Source: a virus
Virus record (IMG/VR): IMGVR_UViG_3300046777_001421
Span: 1-45,204 of that record
DNA: 45,204 nt
Reading direction: 5' to 3' (one strand)
Each line of letters starts with the position of its first letter. Position 1 is the stretch's first letter. Below the pieces are notes generated by a model that was not told the origin of the DNA, searched no databases, and saw nothing but the letters and a program-made list of their open reading frames with translations. This document shows positions 7,873 to 16,491 of this stretch, in pieces. A program made the position numbers and the translations under genes.

Positions 7873-8451
7873 ATGGGATGCACATACGTCAAAGATTTTG
7901 ATTTTGGCACCAAGGGCAAGGACGGATCCGTGAAGTACGCCAAGGGCGGCGCGGTGAAGGCGCCTGGCTTCAAGGGGCCCACCATGATTGCGGACAAAAG
8001 CTCGCTTGGCATCAAGGACAACAAGAACCCTGGCGTCAAAGGCTCCAAGCCTGTGGCACCTAATTTGCCCACGCTGAAGCTGGCCAAAGGTGGCGCCGTG
8101 ACCGAGAAGGCCACGGGGGAACGCTATCCCAGCCGCGAGACCATGCAGATGCACGAGAAGATGGAAACGCCTCGCATGCAGCGCGAGGAGCTCACCCAAC
8201 GTGCTCAGGTGAAGATGCCCGCCGTTCGTCGCAAGATGGTGCCCGTCGCGCCCGCGCAGCCGATGATCGGAGGCATGAAAACAGGCGGCAAAGTGATGTC
8301 CAAGGCTGGCCAAGCCAAGGTCGGCAAGGTCATGGGCGAGTTCAAGGCCGGCGAGCTGCACTCCGGCAGCAAAAAAGGCCCCGAAGTCACCAGCCGTAAG
8401 CAAGCCCTGGCCATTGCCATGTCAGAAGGCCGTAAGGCTGCCAAGCGTTGA
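7873..8451 (+). CDS. Basic protein with KGG repeats, unknown
   Basis: 192 residues from ATG 7873, chosen because GGAG at 7863-7866 is well spaced. A TTG at 7861 is in frame but less likely. The chain is Lys/Gly/Ala/Pro-rich and carries repeated AKGGAV or TGGKV phrases (near residues 19, 76 and 138). It ends with a basic segment (SRKQALAIAMSEGRKAAKR). KGG repeats recur in phage virion proteins, including the 726-residue protein at 20619 here. A DNA-contacting head protein is possible. No named family. Confidence 0.7.
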   Translation: MGCTYVKDFDFGTKGKDGSVKYAKGGAVKAPGFKGPTMIADKSSLGIKDNKNPGVKGSKPVAPNLPTLKLAKGGAVTEKATGERYPSRETMQMHEKMETPRMQREELTQRAQVKMPAVRRKMVPVAPAQPMIGGMKTGGKVMSKAGQAKVGKVMGEFKAGELHSGSKKGPEVTSRKQALAIAMSEGRKAAKR

Positions 8452-8467
8452 GCGGGTCGGGGGTGCG

Positions 8468-8496
8468 TTGCCGCCCCCGGTTGCTTGCTCTACAAT
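8468..8496 (+). promoter_or_regulatory. Sigma70-type promoter before the adaptor-like gene
   Basis: TTGCCG (8468-8473), a 17-base spacer and TACAAT (8491-8496) lie in the 106-base gap between the KGG protein and the next gene. The ATG is about 60 bases downstream. Confidence 0.5.
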
Positions 8497-8557
8497 TCCA
8501 ACACCCATCCGGGCGCGCTGAATCGGCGGCCATCTGACGACCACACACGGAGTTAGC

Positions 8558-9550
8558 ATGGCCTTTTCCGGCAGCATCAGCAGCACAACATTTAACGCCC
8601 TGAAGGTCGTCGATCACGCCTTCCGGCGATGCCGCCTGCCTGCCCAGGCCATCACCGCCGAGATGCACAGCTACGCGCTCGAATCGCTGTATCTGCTGCT
8701 CTCTGAGCTTGCAAACACCAAGACTCCAAGCTGGTGTATTGAGCGCCAGATTTACCCGTTTTACGAAGGCCAGCCGGTCATCACACTGGCCAACGGTACC
8801 GTTGAGGTTTTGAACGCAAACCTGCGCACGATGCAGGAGTTGACGGGCGTCACTGTGTCTTTGCCGACAAGCTACACGGTGGCGTTCTCGAACTTGTATG
8901 GCGGCGTCGGCACCGTAAACTCGGTTGGCGTGAAGTGGCTCGGCGCGTCTGTTGACCTGACGTTTGAAACCTCTGAAGACGGGATTATTTGGACGCAGGT
9001 CGGGACTCAGACCACGGTGGCATCGACGGGTGAGTGGACCTGGACCGATATTGTTCCAGCTCTGGCCAAGGAGTTCTTCCGCATCACCAGCGCATCACCG
9101 ATGCTCATGGAGCAGGTCTATTTGGGAACGATGCCACAGGAAATTCCCATGGGCGTACTGAACAGAGACACTTACGTGGCTCAGAGCAACAAGGTGTTCC
9201 TTGGCCGCCCGCTGACCTATTGGTTCCAGCGTGACCTGCCTCGACCGGTGATGAATCTCTGGCCAAGCCCGAACGCTGCAGCCGAGCACCAACAGCTCAT
9301 CGTTTGGCGCCATCGCCACATCATGGACACGCAGAACCTGCAGCAGGACGTTGAGGTGCCTCAGCGCTGGCTGGAGGCGATCACAGCCGGTCTGTCTGCG
9401 CGTGTTGGCGCCGAGACACCGATGGTGGACCCGAACTTGATTACCGTGCTGGATCAGAAGTGGATCGTTGCTCGACAAGCGGCGTGGGATGGGGACAACG
9501 ATGGGTCGCCCACGTTCATCAATCCTGGCATCGGTGCATACACGAAGTAA
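8558..9550 (+). CDS. Putative head-tail adaptor / tail protein
   Basis: 330 residues. The N-terminal part is helical (FNALKVVDHAFRRCRLPAQ, YALESLYLLLSEL), as in connector adaptors that sit under the portal. A beta insertion (about 105-190, including FETSEDGIIWTQVG) looks like a discoidin or carbohydrate-binding type sandwich. The C-terminal half resumes an adaptor-like pattern with RPVMNLWPSPN and VEVPQRWLEAITAGLSARVG. It has its own promoter and CGGAG before the ATG. It may be an adaptor with an added binding domain, or a tail tube-like protein. The exact family is uncertain. Confidence 0.6.
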   Translation: MAFSGSISSTTFNALKVVDHAFRRCRLPAQAITAEMHSYALESLYLLLSELANTKTPSWCIERQIYPFYEGQPVITLANGTVEVLNANLRTMQELTGVTVSLPTSYTVAFSNLYGGVGTVNSVGVKWLGASVDLTFETSEDGIIWTQVGTQTTVASTGEWTWTDIVPALAKEFFRITSASPMLMEQVYLGTMPQEIPMGVLNRDTYVAQSNKVFLGRPLTYWFQRDLPRPVMNLWPSPNAAAEHQQLIVWRHRHIMDTQNLQQDVEVPQRWLEAITAGLSARVGAETPMVDPNLITVLDQKWIVARQAAWDGDNDGSPTFINPGIGAYTK

Positions 9551-9553
9551 ACC

Positions 9554-9862
9554 ATGCCACGCTTCATTGACCCCGCTGGAGAGCCTACATACGGGATTGG
9601 AATCTGCGGCCGCTGCTCGCGCAAGTTTCGGCTGGCCGAGTTGCACCCGGATCCGAACTACCCGGCGCTTATGGTCTGCGACGAGGATACGGACGACTAC
9701 GATCCGTATCGTTTGGCGGCCAAGCCAGAGGACCAGGTTGTGCTGCCGTTTGTGCGTCCTGATACACCGTTGAATACGAATCCTTCCGGGCTTATCACTC
9801 CGGACGGAACGCAGTTCATCATCTCCGAAGATGGACAATCATTTTTGTTCGTGATTGATTGA
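9554..9862 (+). CDS. Small protein with CxxC motif, unknown
   Basis: 102 residues. CGRC near residues 18-21 and a later MVC provide three cysteines, short of a complete four-Cys zinc ribbon. An acidic run follows (DEDTDDYDPY), then LPFVRPD and a beta-hairpin-like end (GTQFIISEDGQSFLFVI). It starts four bases after the adaptor-like gene and ends two bases before the fibre start, so it is probably translated with them. It may be a small tail protein or a fibre accessory factor. Confidence 0.7.
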   Translation: MPRFIDPAGEPTYGIGICGRCSRKFRLAELHPDPNYPALMVCDEDTDDYDPYRLAAKPEDQVVLPFVRPDTPLNTNPSGLITPDGTQFIISEDGQSFLFVID

Positions 9863-9864
9863 TT

Positions 9865-12800
9865 ATGGCTAACGTACAAGTCCCATCCAATCTGATCCCG
9901 ATCAGCATCACGCAGCTTCCCGATTCGCTGACCACATCGGCCGATGTTTTGTTGGTTGGCGTTTACCAGGGCAACACCTACAAATTCCGCGCTGGTGATT
10001 TGTTGCAGGTGGCCGGTGTTCCCACGTCGCGCCAAGTGATTGCCGGCACGGGGCTTACAGGCGGCGGGGCGTTGAGCTCGAACGTGACGTTGTCTGTGGC
10101 CGTTGGCGGAATTGGAACCGCGCAATTGGCCGCCTCTGGCGTGACGCCTGGTGTGTACGGAGATGGCACCAGCGTGCCGCAGTTCACCGTTGATGCCACA
10201 GGCCGCGTGATGGCCGCCACGACCGTTCCGCTGTCGATTTCAGGTTATGTGCCCACCAGCCGCGAAGTGATCGCAGGAAACGGCCTGACTGGCGGAGGGG
10301 CGCTGTCGTCGAACGTGACGCTGTCTGTGTCATACGGCAGCACGCCCCTGACCGGGTCCGGATCCGGGTCGGCAGGAACCGCGCTAACCGTTTCTCGCTC
10401 AGACCACCGACACCCTGCGGTCGACTTGGCAGATCAGACCCAGATTGACGGTATTTTGCCGATCGATCAAGGGGGCACCGGTCGGTCGCTGGTGATGCAA
10501 CCCGGCGCCGTGATCTGGTCCGGCGCTGATGGCCTGTATGTTGGTCCGGCCGGCGTTACGGGCCAGGTTTTGCTGTCCGGAGGAACATCGGCTCCAACCT
10601 GGGGCACCGCCGTTGTATTGAGTCCGCAGCCCAAAAACTCGGTGTTTGCGGGCCCTGTTACTGGATCTGATGCAAACCCGACGTTCCGTTTGCTTGTGAA
10701 TGCCGATCTTCCTGTGGTCGACGCATCGCACGGTGGAACTGGGCAGACGTCCCTGCAGAATTCAATGGATGCGTTGGCCGGCGCTTTGACGTCCGGATAT
10801 TACCTTCGTGGTAATGGAACGCACGTGGTGATGTCCGCCATCCAGGCGGCCGACGTTCCGACGCTGAACCAGAACACGACGGGGCAAGCTGGGTCTGTGG
10901 CCAATACGGCCACGTTCAACACGTCTGGTGGCGCGAGCCCTGGGGCCACGTTCAACGGGAGCTCGCCAGTAACGGTGTCGTACAACACGGTCGGGGCCCC
11001 GAAGTCAGATGGTACAGACGCGACCGGCACGTGGGGGATTTCAATTTCTGGCACAGCGGCCACCGCATCGAATATTGCCGGCGGCGTGGCCAACAAGATC
11101 GTCTATCAAACCGGCGTTGGCGCCACGGGGTTCATCGTTGCCCCTACGGTGTCTGACACGTATCTGCGCTGGAACGGAACGGCGTTTGAGTGGTCCGCGA
11201 ACCCCCTGGGGACGGTGACGTCTGTGTCCGTGGTGAGTGCCAACGGCCTTGCAGGCACAGTGGCCAACGCTACGACGACGCCCGCGATCACGCTGTCCAC
11301 CACGGTGACCGGGATTCTGAAAGGCAACGGCACGGCCATCAGCGCGGCTGTAAGTGGAACGGACTATGCGCCGGCCACATCCGGCACGTCGCTGCTGTAC
11401 GGAAACGGCGCAGGCGGTTTCAGCAACGCCACGATCGGAACTGGGCTGTCGTTCTCTGGCGGGGCGTTGTCAAATACGGCTCCGGACCAAGTGGTGGCTT
11501 TGACCGCTGGCACCGGCATCTCTGTCAGCGGAGCATACCCGTCGTTTACGATCACCAACACGGCGCCGGATCAGATCGTTGCGCTAACTGGTGCTGGCAC
11601 CACGGTTGTGACGGGAACGTACCCGAATTTCACGATCACATCGAACGATGCCTACACGGGAACAGTGACCTCGGTTGGAACCGGTACCGGACTGACCGGC
11701 GGACCGATCACCACGACTGGCACGATTAATTTCGCCGTTGCCGCGGTTGGAACCTGGGCGGCCACGCCATCGTCTGCCAACTTGGCTGCAGCCATGACGG
11801 ACGAGACTGGTAGCGGGTCGCTGGTGTTTGCCAACGGGCCTGTGTTGTCCGGTCCAACGATCGATGGTACCGCCCCGTATATTCAGTTCAACAACGGCGT
11901 TGCTGTGGCGGTTGCCGCAGGACGCATGTGGTACAACGAAACGACGGGTTCTCTGAATTTTGGCATGGGTGGTGGCAACATCACTCAGCAGATCGGCGAA
12001 GAGCTGTTCCTGTACGGCAAAGCATCTTCTGCGATCACTGACTCGCCTTTGCAGATCGTCTACCAGACGGGAACCGTTGGCGCCTCTGGCGTTGTGACGT
12101 TTGCGCCGACTGTGACAGGCATCACAGACGGAAACAAGATTGTTGGCGTGGCCACAGAAAGTTTGGCGACGAATGCTTTTGGCCGTGTGACGACATTTGG
12201 TGTGGTGCACGGAATCACGACCGATGGCTCGGCCTACGGCGAAACGTGGGCTGACGGCGACACGATTTGGTACAACCCGGTCACGGGAAATCCCACAAAA
12301 ATAAAACCGTCTGCGCCGAACATCAAAGTATCTGTCGGGACGGTGATTAACGCTGGCAGCGGTGGCTCCGGCTCGTTCCAGGTGGAGATTAACCACGGCT
12401 CCGTCCTGGGGGGCACCGACTCAAACGTCGAGCTGACCTCGGTGGCTGACTTGCAACTGCTGCAGTATTACAACGCGGGCGGCTACTGGCGCAACGTGAA
12501 TCCCAGCGCGGTCACGGGTGTTGGTTCGCTTGCCAACGCGCTGACACTTGGGTCGTATCTGACCGGTACGTCGTACAACGGGTCAACAGCTGTGACGGCC
12601 GCTGTGGATGCGACGTCCGCGAATACGGCGTCCAAGGTTGTCGCTCGCGATGCGTCTGGGAATTTCTCTGCCGGAACAATCACCGCTTCACTGTCTGGAA
12701 ATGCGACAACGGCCACAACGGCAACCAACCTGGCAGGCGGCACCGCCTCGCAGATCCCATATCAAACCGGCGCGGGTGCGACCGGGTTTATCGCCAACGG

Positions 12801-12876
12801 CACGGCAGGCCAAGTGCTCACATCTGCTGGAGCAAGTACCCCCGTGTGGGGCGGAGTTCAAGGAGGCTCATTCTGA
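9865..12876 (+). CDS. Tail fibre protein (1003 residues)
   Basis: The ATG at 9865 is preferred over the in-frame TTG at 9859. The protein is almost entirely Gly, Thr, Ser, Ala and Val in repeating beta-strand units typical of trimeric fibres. Two near-identical units (VIAGTGLTGGGALSSNVTLS and VIAGNGLTGGGALSSNVTLS) stand near residues 56 and 136, and TNTAPDQ(V/I)VALT is also doubled. GGTGxT elements such as DQGGTGRS and HGGTGQTS match those of other phage fibres. It ends GGVQGGSF. The final Gly-Gly codons also form the ribosome-binding site of the next gene. The likely role is receptor binding or side-fibre structure. Confidence 0.85.
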   Translation: MANVQVPSNLIPISITQLPDSLTTSADVLLVGVYQGNTYKFRAGDLLQVAGVPTSRQVIAGTGLTGGGALSSNVTLSVAVGGIGTAQLAASGVTPGVYGDGTSVPQFTVDATGRVMAATTVPLSISGYVPTSREVIAGNGLTGGGALSSNVTLSVSYGSTPLTGSGSGSAGTALTVSRSDHRHPAVDLADQTQIDGILPIDQGGTGRSLVMQPGAVIWSGADGLYVGPAGVTGQVLLSGGTSAPTWGTAVVLSPQPKNSVFAGPVTGSDANPTFRLLVNADLPVVDASHGGTGQTSLQNSMDALAGALTSGYYLRGNGTHVVMSAIQAADVPTLNQNTTGQAGSVANTATFNTSGGASPGATFNGSSPVTVSYNTVGAPKSDGTDATGTWGISISGTAATASNIAGGVANKIVYQTGVGATGFIVAPTVSDTYLRWNGTAFEWSANPLGTVTSVSVVSANGLAGTVANATTTPAITLSTTVTGILKGNGTAISAAVSGTDYAPATSGTSLLYGNGAGGFSNATIGTGLSFSGGALSNTAPDQVVALTAGTGISVSGAYPSFTITNTAPDQIVALTGAGTTVVTGTYPNFTITSNDAYTGTVTSVGTGTGLTGGPITTTGTINFAVAAVGTWAATPSSANLAAAMTDETGSGSLVFANGPVLSGPTIDGTAPYIQFNNGVAVAVAAGRMWYNETTGSLNFGMGGGNITQQIGEELFLYGKASSAITDSPLQIVYQTGTVGASGVVTFAPTVTGITDGNKIVGVATESLATNAFGRVTTFGVVHGITTDGSAYGETWADGDTIWYNPVTGNPTKIKPSAPNIKVSVGTVINAGSGGSGSFQVEINHGSVLGGTDSNVELTSVADLQLLQYYNAGGYWRNVNPSAVTGVGSLANALTLGSYLTGTSYNGSTAVTAAVDATSANTASKVVARDASGNFSAGTITASLSGNATTATTATNLAGGTASQIPYQTGAGATGFIANGTAGQVLTSAGASTPVWGGVQGGSF

Positions 12877-13226
12877 TGGCCAAAGAAAATTTACTCGAAG
12901 AATTTGTGTCTCGGCAGTTCGCCATCCGAGACGCTGCTCACCGCGCGCATTGGACGACCGATTCTGGTTATCAGCACACTGTGTTGGGTGAGTTCTACGA
13001 TGGCGTGATCGAGCAGGCGGACGCACTGGTCGAGGCATCTGTGGCTGCCTTCGGTGACAAGCCGAAATCGGATAGTGATGTGGTGCAGAAAATCCGTGCC
13101 GAGATGATTTGGCTGATTGAAAACCGTGAGAAACTCGCTCGCGAAGTGCCCGCCATCGAAAACATCGTCGACGAGGTCTGCAAGTTCTACCTCGCCGAAC
13201 TATTCAAACTTGAAAACCTGAAGTAA
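12876..13226 (+). CDS. DUF5856-like helical protein
   Basis: 116 residues. The start ATG shares a base with the fibre stop (TGATG), and AGGAGG lies nine bases upstream inside the fibre coding sequence. The all-helical chain has the pattern of the phage DUF5856 family: HWTTDSGYQHTVLGEFYDGVIE, then ADALVEA, then a C-terminal helix VPAIENIVDEVCKFYLAELFKL. The conserved His and Glu spacing recalls ferritin-like four-helix bundles, but no metal site is proven. It lies between two fibre genes, although members in T4-like phages are not fibre proteins. The function is unknown. Confidence 0.7.
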   Translation: MAKENLLEEFVSRQFAIRDAAHRAHWTTDSGYQHTVLGEFYDGVIEQADALVEASVAAFGDKPKSDSDVVQKIRAEMIWLIENREKLAREVPAIENIVDEVCKFYLAELFKLENLK

Positions 13227-13243
13227 CCGAACGAGGTAAGACC

Positions 13244-15019
13244 ATGGCCCAAACCGGCAAAACTCCAATTCAAATCTACGGCTCCACCACCGCGAGCAAC
13301 GTTCCGTCTGCCTCCAACCTGGTCACCGACTCAAACGGCGTCGAGTTAGCCGTGAACGCAGCGGACGGAAAGCTGTTCTACAAGGACACCGGCGGTACGG
13401 TGCAAGTCCTGGCCGGCAAAGGCGGCACTGGCGTTGTCGCCGGCTCAAACACCCAAGTTCAGTTCAACAACAGCGGCGTGTTTGGCGCATCCTCTGGATT
13501 GACCTGGAACGGCTCCGTTCTGGCTGCCACTGGGTTTTCTGGACCGCTCAACGGCAGCGTTGGCGCCAGCACTCCCAGCACGGGCGTGTTTACGTCCGTG
13601 ACGGATAGCGGACTAACCTCGGGCCGTGTGACTTATGCGAGCACAGGCGGGTTGCTGGCAGATTCGGCGAGCCTGACGTTCGACGGAACGACACTCACCG
13701 CTGGCGGGCTGGCTACGGCAGGCACTGTCACCCTCTCCGGCGGCACTGCCAACGGTGTTGGCTACCTGAACGGTAGCAAGCAGTTCACGACTGGCTCTGC
13801 GCTGACGTTTGATGGGGCAACATTTACAAATACCAGAAACACTACGGACGGCACTGCTGCGGCTTTAACACTAAACAACAGCGGAACAACTGGTTCGTAT
13901 GCAACTCTTAATCAAAATGCTGGCACGGTAACTTATCAGCAATTTGTTGATGCTGCGGGGAATGCCGGTGTTCAAGGCATGACTTTCAGAACTACCAGCA
14001 ATCATCCGCTGGTGTGGGGCGTCAACGGCTCCGAACAAATGCGCCTGACCAGCACAGGGCTGGGGATTGGGACGAGTTCGCCGGGGGCGAAGTTGGATGT
14101 CAATGGCAACGTGACATTCAACGGGAAGCTGTTTAGCGACCCCGCCGCATCTATCTCTGGCGACGTCGCGGCAAACCTAGTTAACACCTCGGCGGCTGGT
14201 TACGGCCTGCGTGTTGCAGGTGGCGCATCGGGTGGCGGCTACGCACTTTCCGTGAATAACTACGCTGGCTCCGAGCTTTTGCAAGTCAGCGGCTCCGGCA
14301 ACCTCGGCCTGGGGGTTACGCCGAGTGGTTGGTATTCTGGGTTCAAAGGGATTGACGTAAGTACCGCTGGCGCAATATCGGGAAGCGGTAACGGCACAAT
14401 TGTTTGGGGAAACAGCTACCTTGATAGCGGCGTAACTGCGCGCTACAAAAACAATGGCTATGCAGTTAGGTATGCTGTTGCTTCTGATATAGGAGCGCAT
14501 CTTTGGTACACCGCCCCCTCCGGCACAGCAGGCAACGCCATCACTTTCACCCAGGCGATGACGCTGGATGCGAGTGGGAATTTGCTGGTGGGTTATACAT
14601 CATCTAATGGTTCGTATTGTTTGCAAGTCAACAGTCAGATTTACGCAACCAACGCCACGATTGCTACGTCTGATGGCAGGTACAAGGAAGATGTTGCAGA
14701 AGTTTTTGACGCCCTGTCTTTGGTTTCTTCACTGCGCCCTGTTACGTTCAAATGGAAAAAACATCAAGTACACAATTTTCCGATTGGGCAGACGGACATC
14801 GGCTTTATTGCACAAGACGTGCAGTCCGCGTTGAGAGGCACAGCGTTCGCCGACCAAGTGGTAAAGGAAAGTAAATGTATTTTGCCCGACGAAACGGAAG
14901 AACAATTCTTGGGTATTGCTGATGCCAAGTTGATTCCTGTTCTTGTCAAAGCCATCCAAGAGCAGCAAGCTTTGATCGAATCTCTGACCGCCCGCGTGGC
15001 ACAACTTGAAGCCCAATGA
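13244..15019 (+). CDS. Tail fibre/spike with C-terminal S74 chaperone
   Basis: 591 residues. The N-terminal 180 resemble fibre shafts (GGTGVVAGSNTQVQFNNSG, PSTGVFTSVTDSG). The middle is beta-rich with PLVWGVNGSEQMRLTSTGLG and repeated MTLDASGNLLVG-type elements. The last 115 residues form an intramolecular chaperone of the S74 peptidase family: S476-D477 and K481 in TSDGRYKED, then VSSLRPVTFKWKK, IGFIAQDVQ and a terminal coiled coil. In endosialidase, Ser911 and Lys916 perform the self-cleavage, and the five-residue spacing is the same here. The chaperone should trimerise the fibre and then cut itself off before Asp477. The DNA beyond about 13810 is noticeably more AT-rich. Confidence 0.88.
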   Translation: MAQTGKTPIQIYGSTTASNVPSASNLVTDSNGVELAVNAADGKLFYKDTGGTVQVLAGKGGTGVVAGSNTQVQFNNSGVFGASSGLTWNGSVLAATGFSGPLNGSVGASTPSTGVFTSVTDSGLTSGRVTYASTGGLLADSASLTFDGTTLTAGGLATAGTVTLSGGTANGVGYLNGSKQFTTGSALTFDGATFTNTRNTTDGTAAALTLNNSGTTGSYATLNQNAGTVTYQQFVDAAGNAGVQGMTFRTTSNHPLVWGVNGSEQMRLTSTGLGIGTSSPGAKLDVNGNVTFNGKLFSDPAASISGDVAANLVNTSAAGYGLRVAGGASGGGYALSVNNYAGSELLQVSGSGNLGLGVTPSGWYSGFKGIDVSTAGAISGSGNGTIVWGNSYLDSGVTARYKNNGYAVRYAVASDIGAHLWYTAPSGTAGNAITFTQAMTLDASGNLLVGYTSSNGSYCLQVNSQIYATNATIATSDGRYKEDVAEVFDALSLVSSLRPVTFKWKKHQVHNFPIGQTDIGFIAQDVQSALRGTAFADQVVKESKCILPDETEEQFLGIADAKLIPVLVKAIQEQQALIESLTARVAQLEAQ

Positions 15020-15276
15020 AGCCAGCCAAAGGGTTGCTGCTGTGGATACTCAAGCGTGGTGGTTTTGATGCGATCACGCTCCCTCCTTTTGGGATCTATG
15101 TGAAAGCAGAGCGCATGAACGATGAAATACTGATTCGGCATGAGATGTGCCACTGGGCTCAGTATCAGCGCATGGGCGCGGTGAAGTTCTATGCGCTGTA
15201 TCTGTGGTACAGCATGAGATACGGGTACTGGAACAATCCAATGGAACAAGAAGCTAGAAGCGTCTCAGTGAGGTAA
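15016..15276 (+). CDS. Small HExxH metallopeptidase-like protein
   Basis: 86 residues, overlapping the fibre stop by ATGA. RHEMCHWAQYQRMG holds an HExxH zinc motif (H42, E43, H46), and NNPMEQEA further on supplies E77 or E79 as a possible third ligand, the arrangement of gluzincin peptidases. Small proteins of this pattern are common next to phage lysis genes, but no substrate is known to me. The N-terminus (GLLLWILKRGG) is hydrophobic and basic but not a clear signal peptide. Position just before the membrane and holin genes suggests a lysis accessory role. Confidence 0.65.
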   Translation: MKPAKGLLLWILKRGGFDAITLPPFGIYVKAERMNDEILIRHEMCHWAQYQRMGAVKFYALYLWYSMRYGYWNNPMEQEARSVSVR

Positions 15277-15278
15277 AA

Positions 15279-15833
15279 ATTGATCCAGTAACTGCTTTTG
15301 CCATGGTCTCCGGCGCCATTCAAGGCGTCAAGAAAGTCTGCGCATTGGTGCGCGAGGCCAAGGAGGCTGGGCAGGAGGTGCTGGATCTCACCAGCCAGGT
15401 TACCGGGCATGTTGGCAAGGTGTTGGAGCACACGCAGGAGCTGAAAAAAGCAGAGATTGAGGTGCGCAAGAACCCGCCAAAAGGAAAATCCCGGCAGGTG
15501 TTGGCGTTTGAAGAGGCGGCCAGGAAACTGGAGCTTAAGCGACAATACGAGCAGCTTCGCACCATGATCATTTATGAGCTAGGGTTGCCGGGCGGTTTTT
15601 GGGCAGACTTTGAGGCCACACTGCAGCGTTTGGATGAAGAGTATGAGCTTGAGTTGGCCCAGGCGGAACAACAAAGGAAGCAAGCCGAATGGCAACGGGA
15701 CCAAATTCGCCGGGACGTGGAACAAAAGCTGGTGGCGATAGCTGGAACGCTGCTGGCCGTGGGGTATCTCGCGGCACTCCTGTGGGCTATTCATCTTCAC
15801 CAGGCGAATCAGTTGTCATTGCCGTGGGGCTGA
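15279..15833 (+). CDS. Coiled-coil protein with C-terminal membrane helix; probable ATT start
   Basis: 184 residues if translation begins at ATT 15279, giving MDPVTAFAMVSGAIQG, a start phrase I recall from homologous phage proteins. TGAGG at 15269-15273 is ideally spaced for that ATT, whereas ATG 15303 has no ribosome-binding site. No ATG, GTG or TTG occurs upstream in this frame before the TAG at 15255. The body is a Lys/Glu/Gln/Arg coiled coil, and VAIAGTLLAVGYLAALLWAI near the C-terminus is a membrane helix. Adjacent to holin and endolysin genes, it may belong to the lysis block. Function unknown. Confidence 0.75.
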   Translation: MDPVTAFAMVSGAIQGVKKVCALVREAKEAGQEVLDLTSQVTGHVGKVLEHTQELKKAEIEVRKNPPKGKSRQVLAFEEAARKLELKRQYEQLRTMIIYELGLPGGFWADFEATLQRLDEEYELELAQAEQQRKQAEWQRDQIRRDVEQKLVAIAGTLLAVGYLAALLWAIHLHQANQLSLPWG

Positions 15834-15991
15834 TCGTCACCATGCTGCTGGTCATCGGGTTCATGACGGTGTCTATTTTTCTGTTTGCTGACTTGCGCAC
15901 CGCTCAGGGGGCAAACAAAAAAATGGACCGACGTGTTCAAGAGCTCAAGCGGCAGTATGAAGTTGATTGCAGACGAGAGGACTACAAATGA
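15824..15991 (+). CDS. Small membrane protein of the lysis block
   Basis: 55 residues from GTG 15824, overlapping the previous stop by ten bases. The frame is open to an ATG at 15689, but that would overlap the preceding gene by 145 bases and adds only a low-complexity stretch. LIVTMLLVIGFMTVSIFLFADL is a membrane helix, followed by a basic, coil-like tail (MDRRVQELKRQYEVDCRRED). This inner-membrane-helix-plus-coil shape resembles inner-membrane spanins but lacks a lipoprotein partner. The start is uncertain. Confidence 0.55.
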   Translation: MGLIVTMLLVIGFMTVSIFLFADLRTAQGANKKMDRRVQELKRQYEVDCRREDYK

Positions 15992-16491
15992 ATGAGTGGT
16001 TAAAACAAATTGCTCCAACTGCAGCAACGCTGCTTGGAGGTCCTTTGGCCGGCATGGCGGTGGATGCGATTGGAAAGGCTATTGGCCTGGATAACGCCAC
16101 CAAAGAGCAGGTCAAGGACGCGCTCGGCTCGGGCACTCTAAACGCAGAACAGATGTCCGCAATCAAGCAGGCGGAGGCCGATCTAGCCCTGAAAGTTCAG
16201 CAACTGGACATCGATTTGGAAAAAGTCCACGCCGGTGACCGCGCCTCTGCACGCGAAATGGCAGCCAAAACTGGGGATACTTGGACGCCAAGAATCATTG
16301 CTTTGACAGTATTTATTGTCTGGGGCGCAGTGAATTGGAAGCTCTTCAACGGCACAATCAGCGGTGACATGCGTGAGTTGGTTGCCCGTGCCCTGGGCAC
16401 CCTGGATGCTGTGCTGATGGCGGTCGTTTATTACTACTACGGCTCGTCGTCTGGCAGCAAAGAAAAGACCCAAGCTATTAAGGAAAAATGA
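15988..16491 (+). CDS. Holin (three-helix, gene-transfer-agent type)
   Basis: 167 residues from ATG 15988, overlapping the previous stop as ATGA. The N-terminal IAPTAATLLGGPLAGMAVDA segment, a charged helical middle (EADLALKVQQLDIDLEKVH, DRASAREMAAKTGD) and two C-terminal membrane helices (IIALTVFIVWGAVNWKLF and LGTLDAVLMAVVYYYYGSS) are the layout of the 3TM holin family first named in gene transfer agents. It would open the inner membrane so the adjacent M15 enzyme reaches the cell wall. A Lys-rich tail ends the protein. Confidence 0.85.
   Translation: MNEWLKQIAPTAATLLGGPLAGMAVDAIGKAIGLDNATKEQVKDALGSGTLNAEQMSAIKQAEADLALKVQQLDIDLEKVHAGDRASAREMAAKTGDTWTPRIIALTVFIVWGAVNWKLFNGTISGDMRELVARALGTLDAVLMAVVYYYYGSSSGSKEKTQAIKEK

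Noticed and set aside
11584-12396. 270-codon - strand frame inside the fibre gene
   Set aside because: Arises from the repeat-rich fibre sequence. Arg/Val-rich and without domain features.
15689-15991. Longer version of the small membrane protein from ATG 15689
   Set aside because: Would overlap the preceding gene by 145 bases with a low-complexity N-terminus. GTG 15824 is preferred, but not proven.
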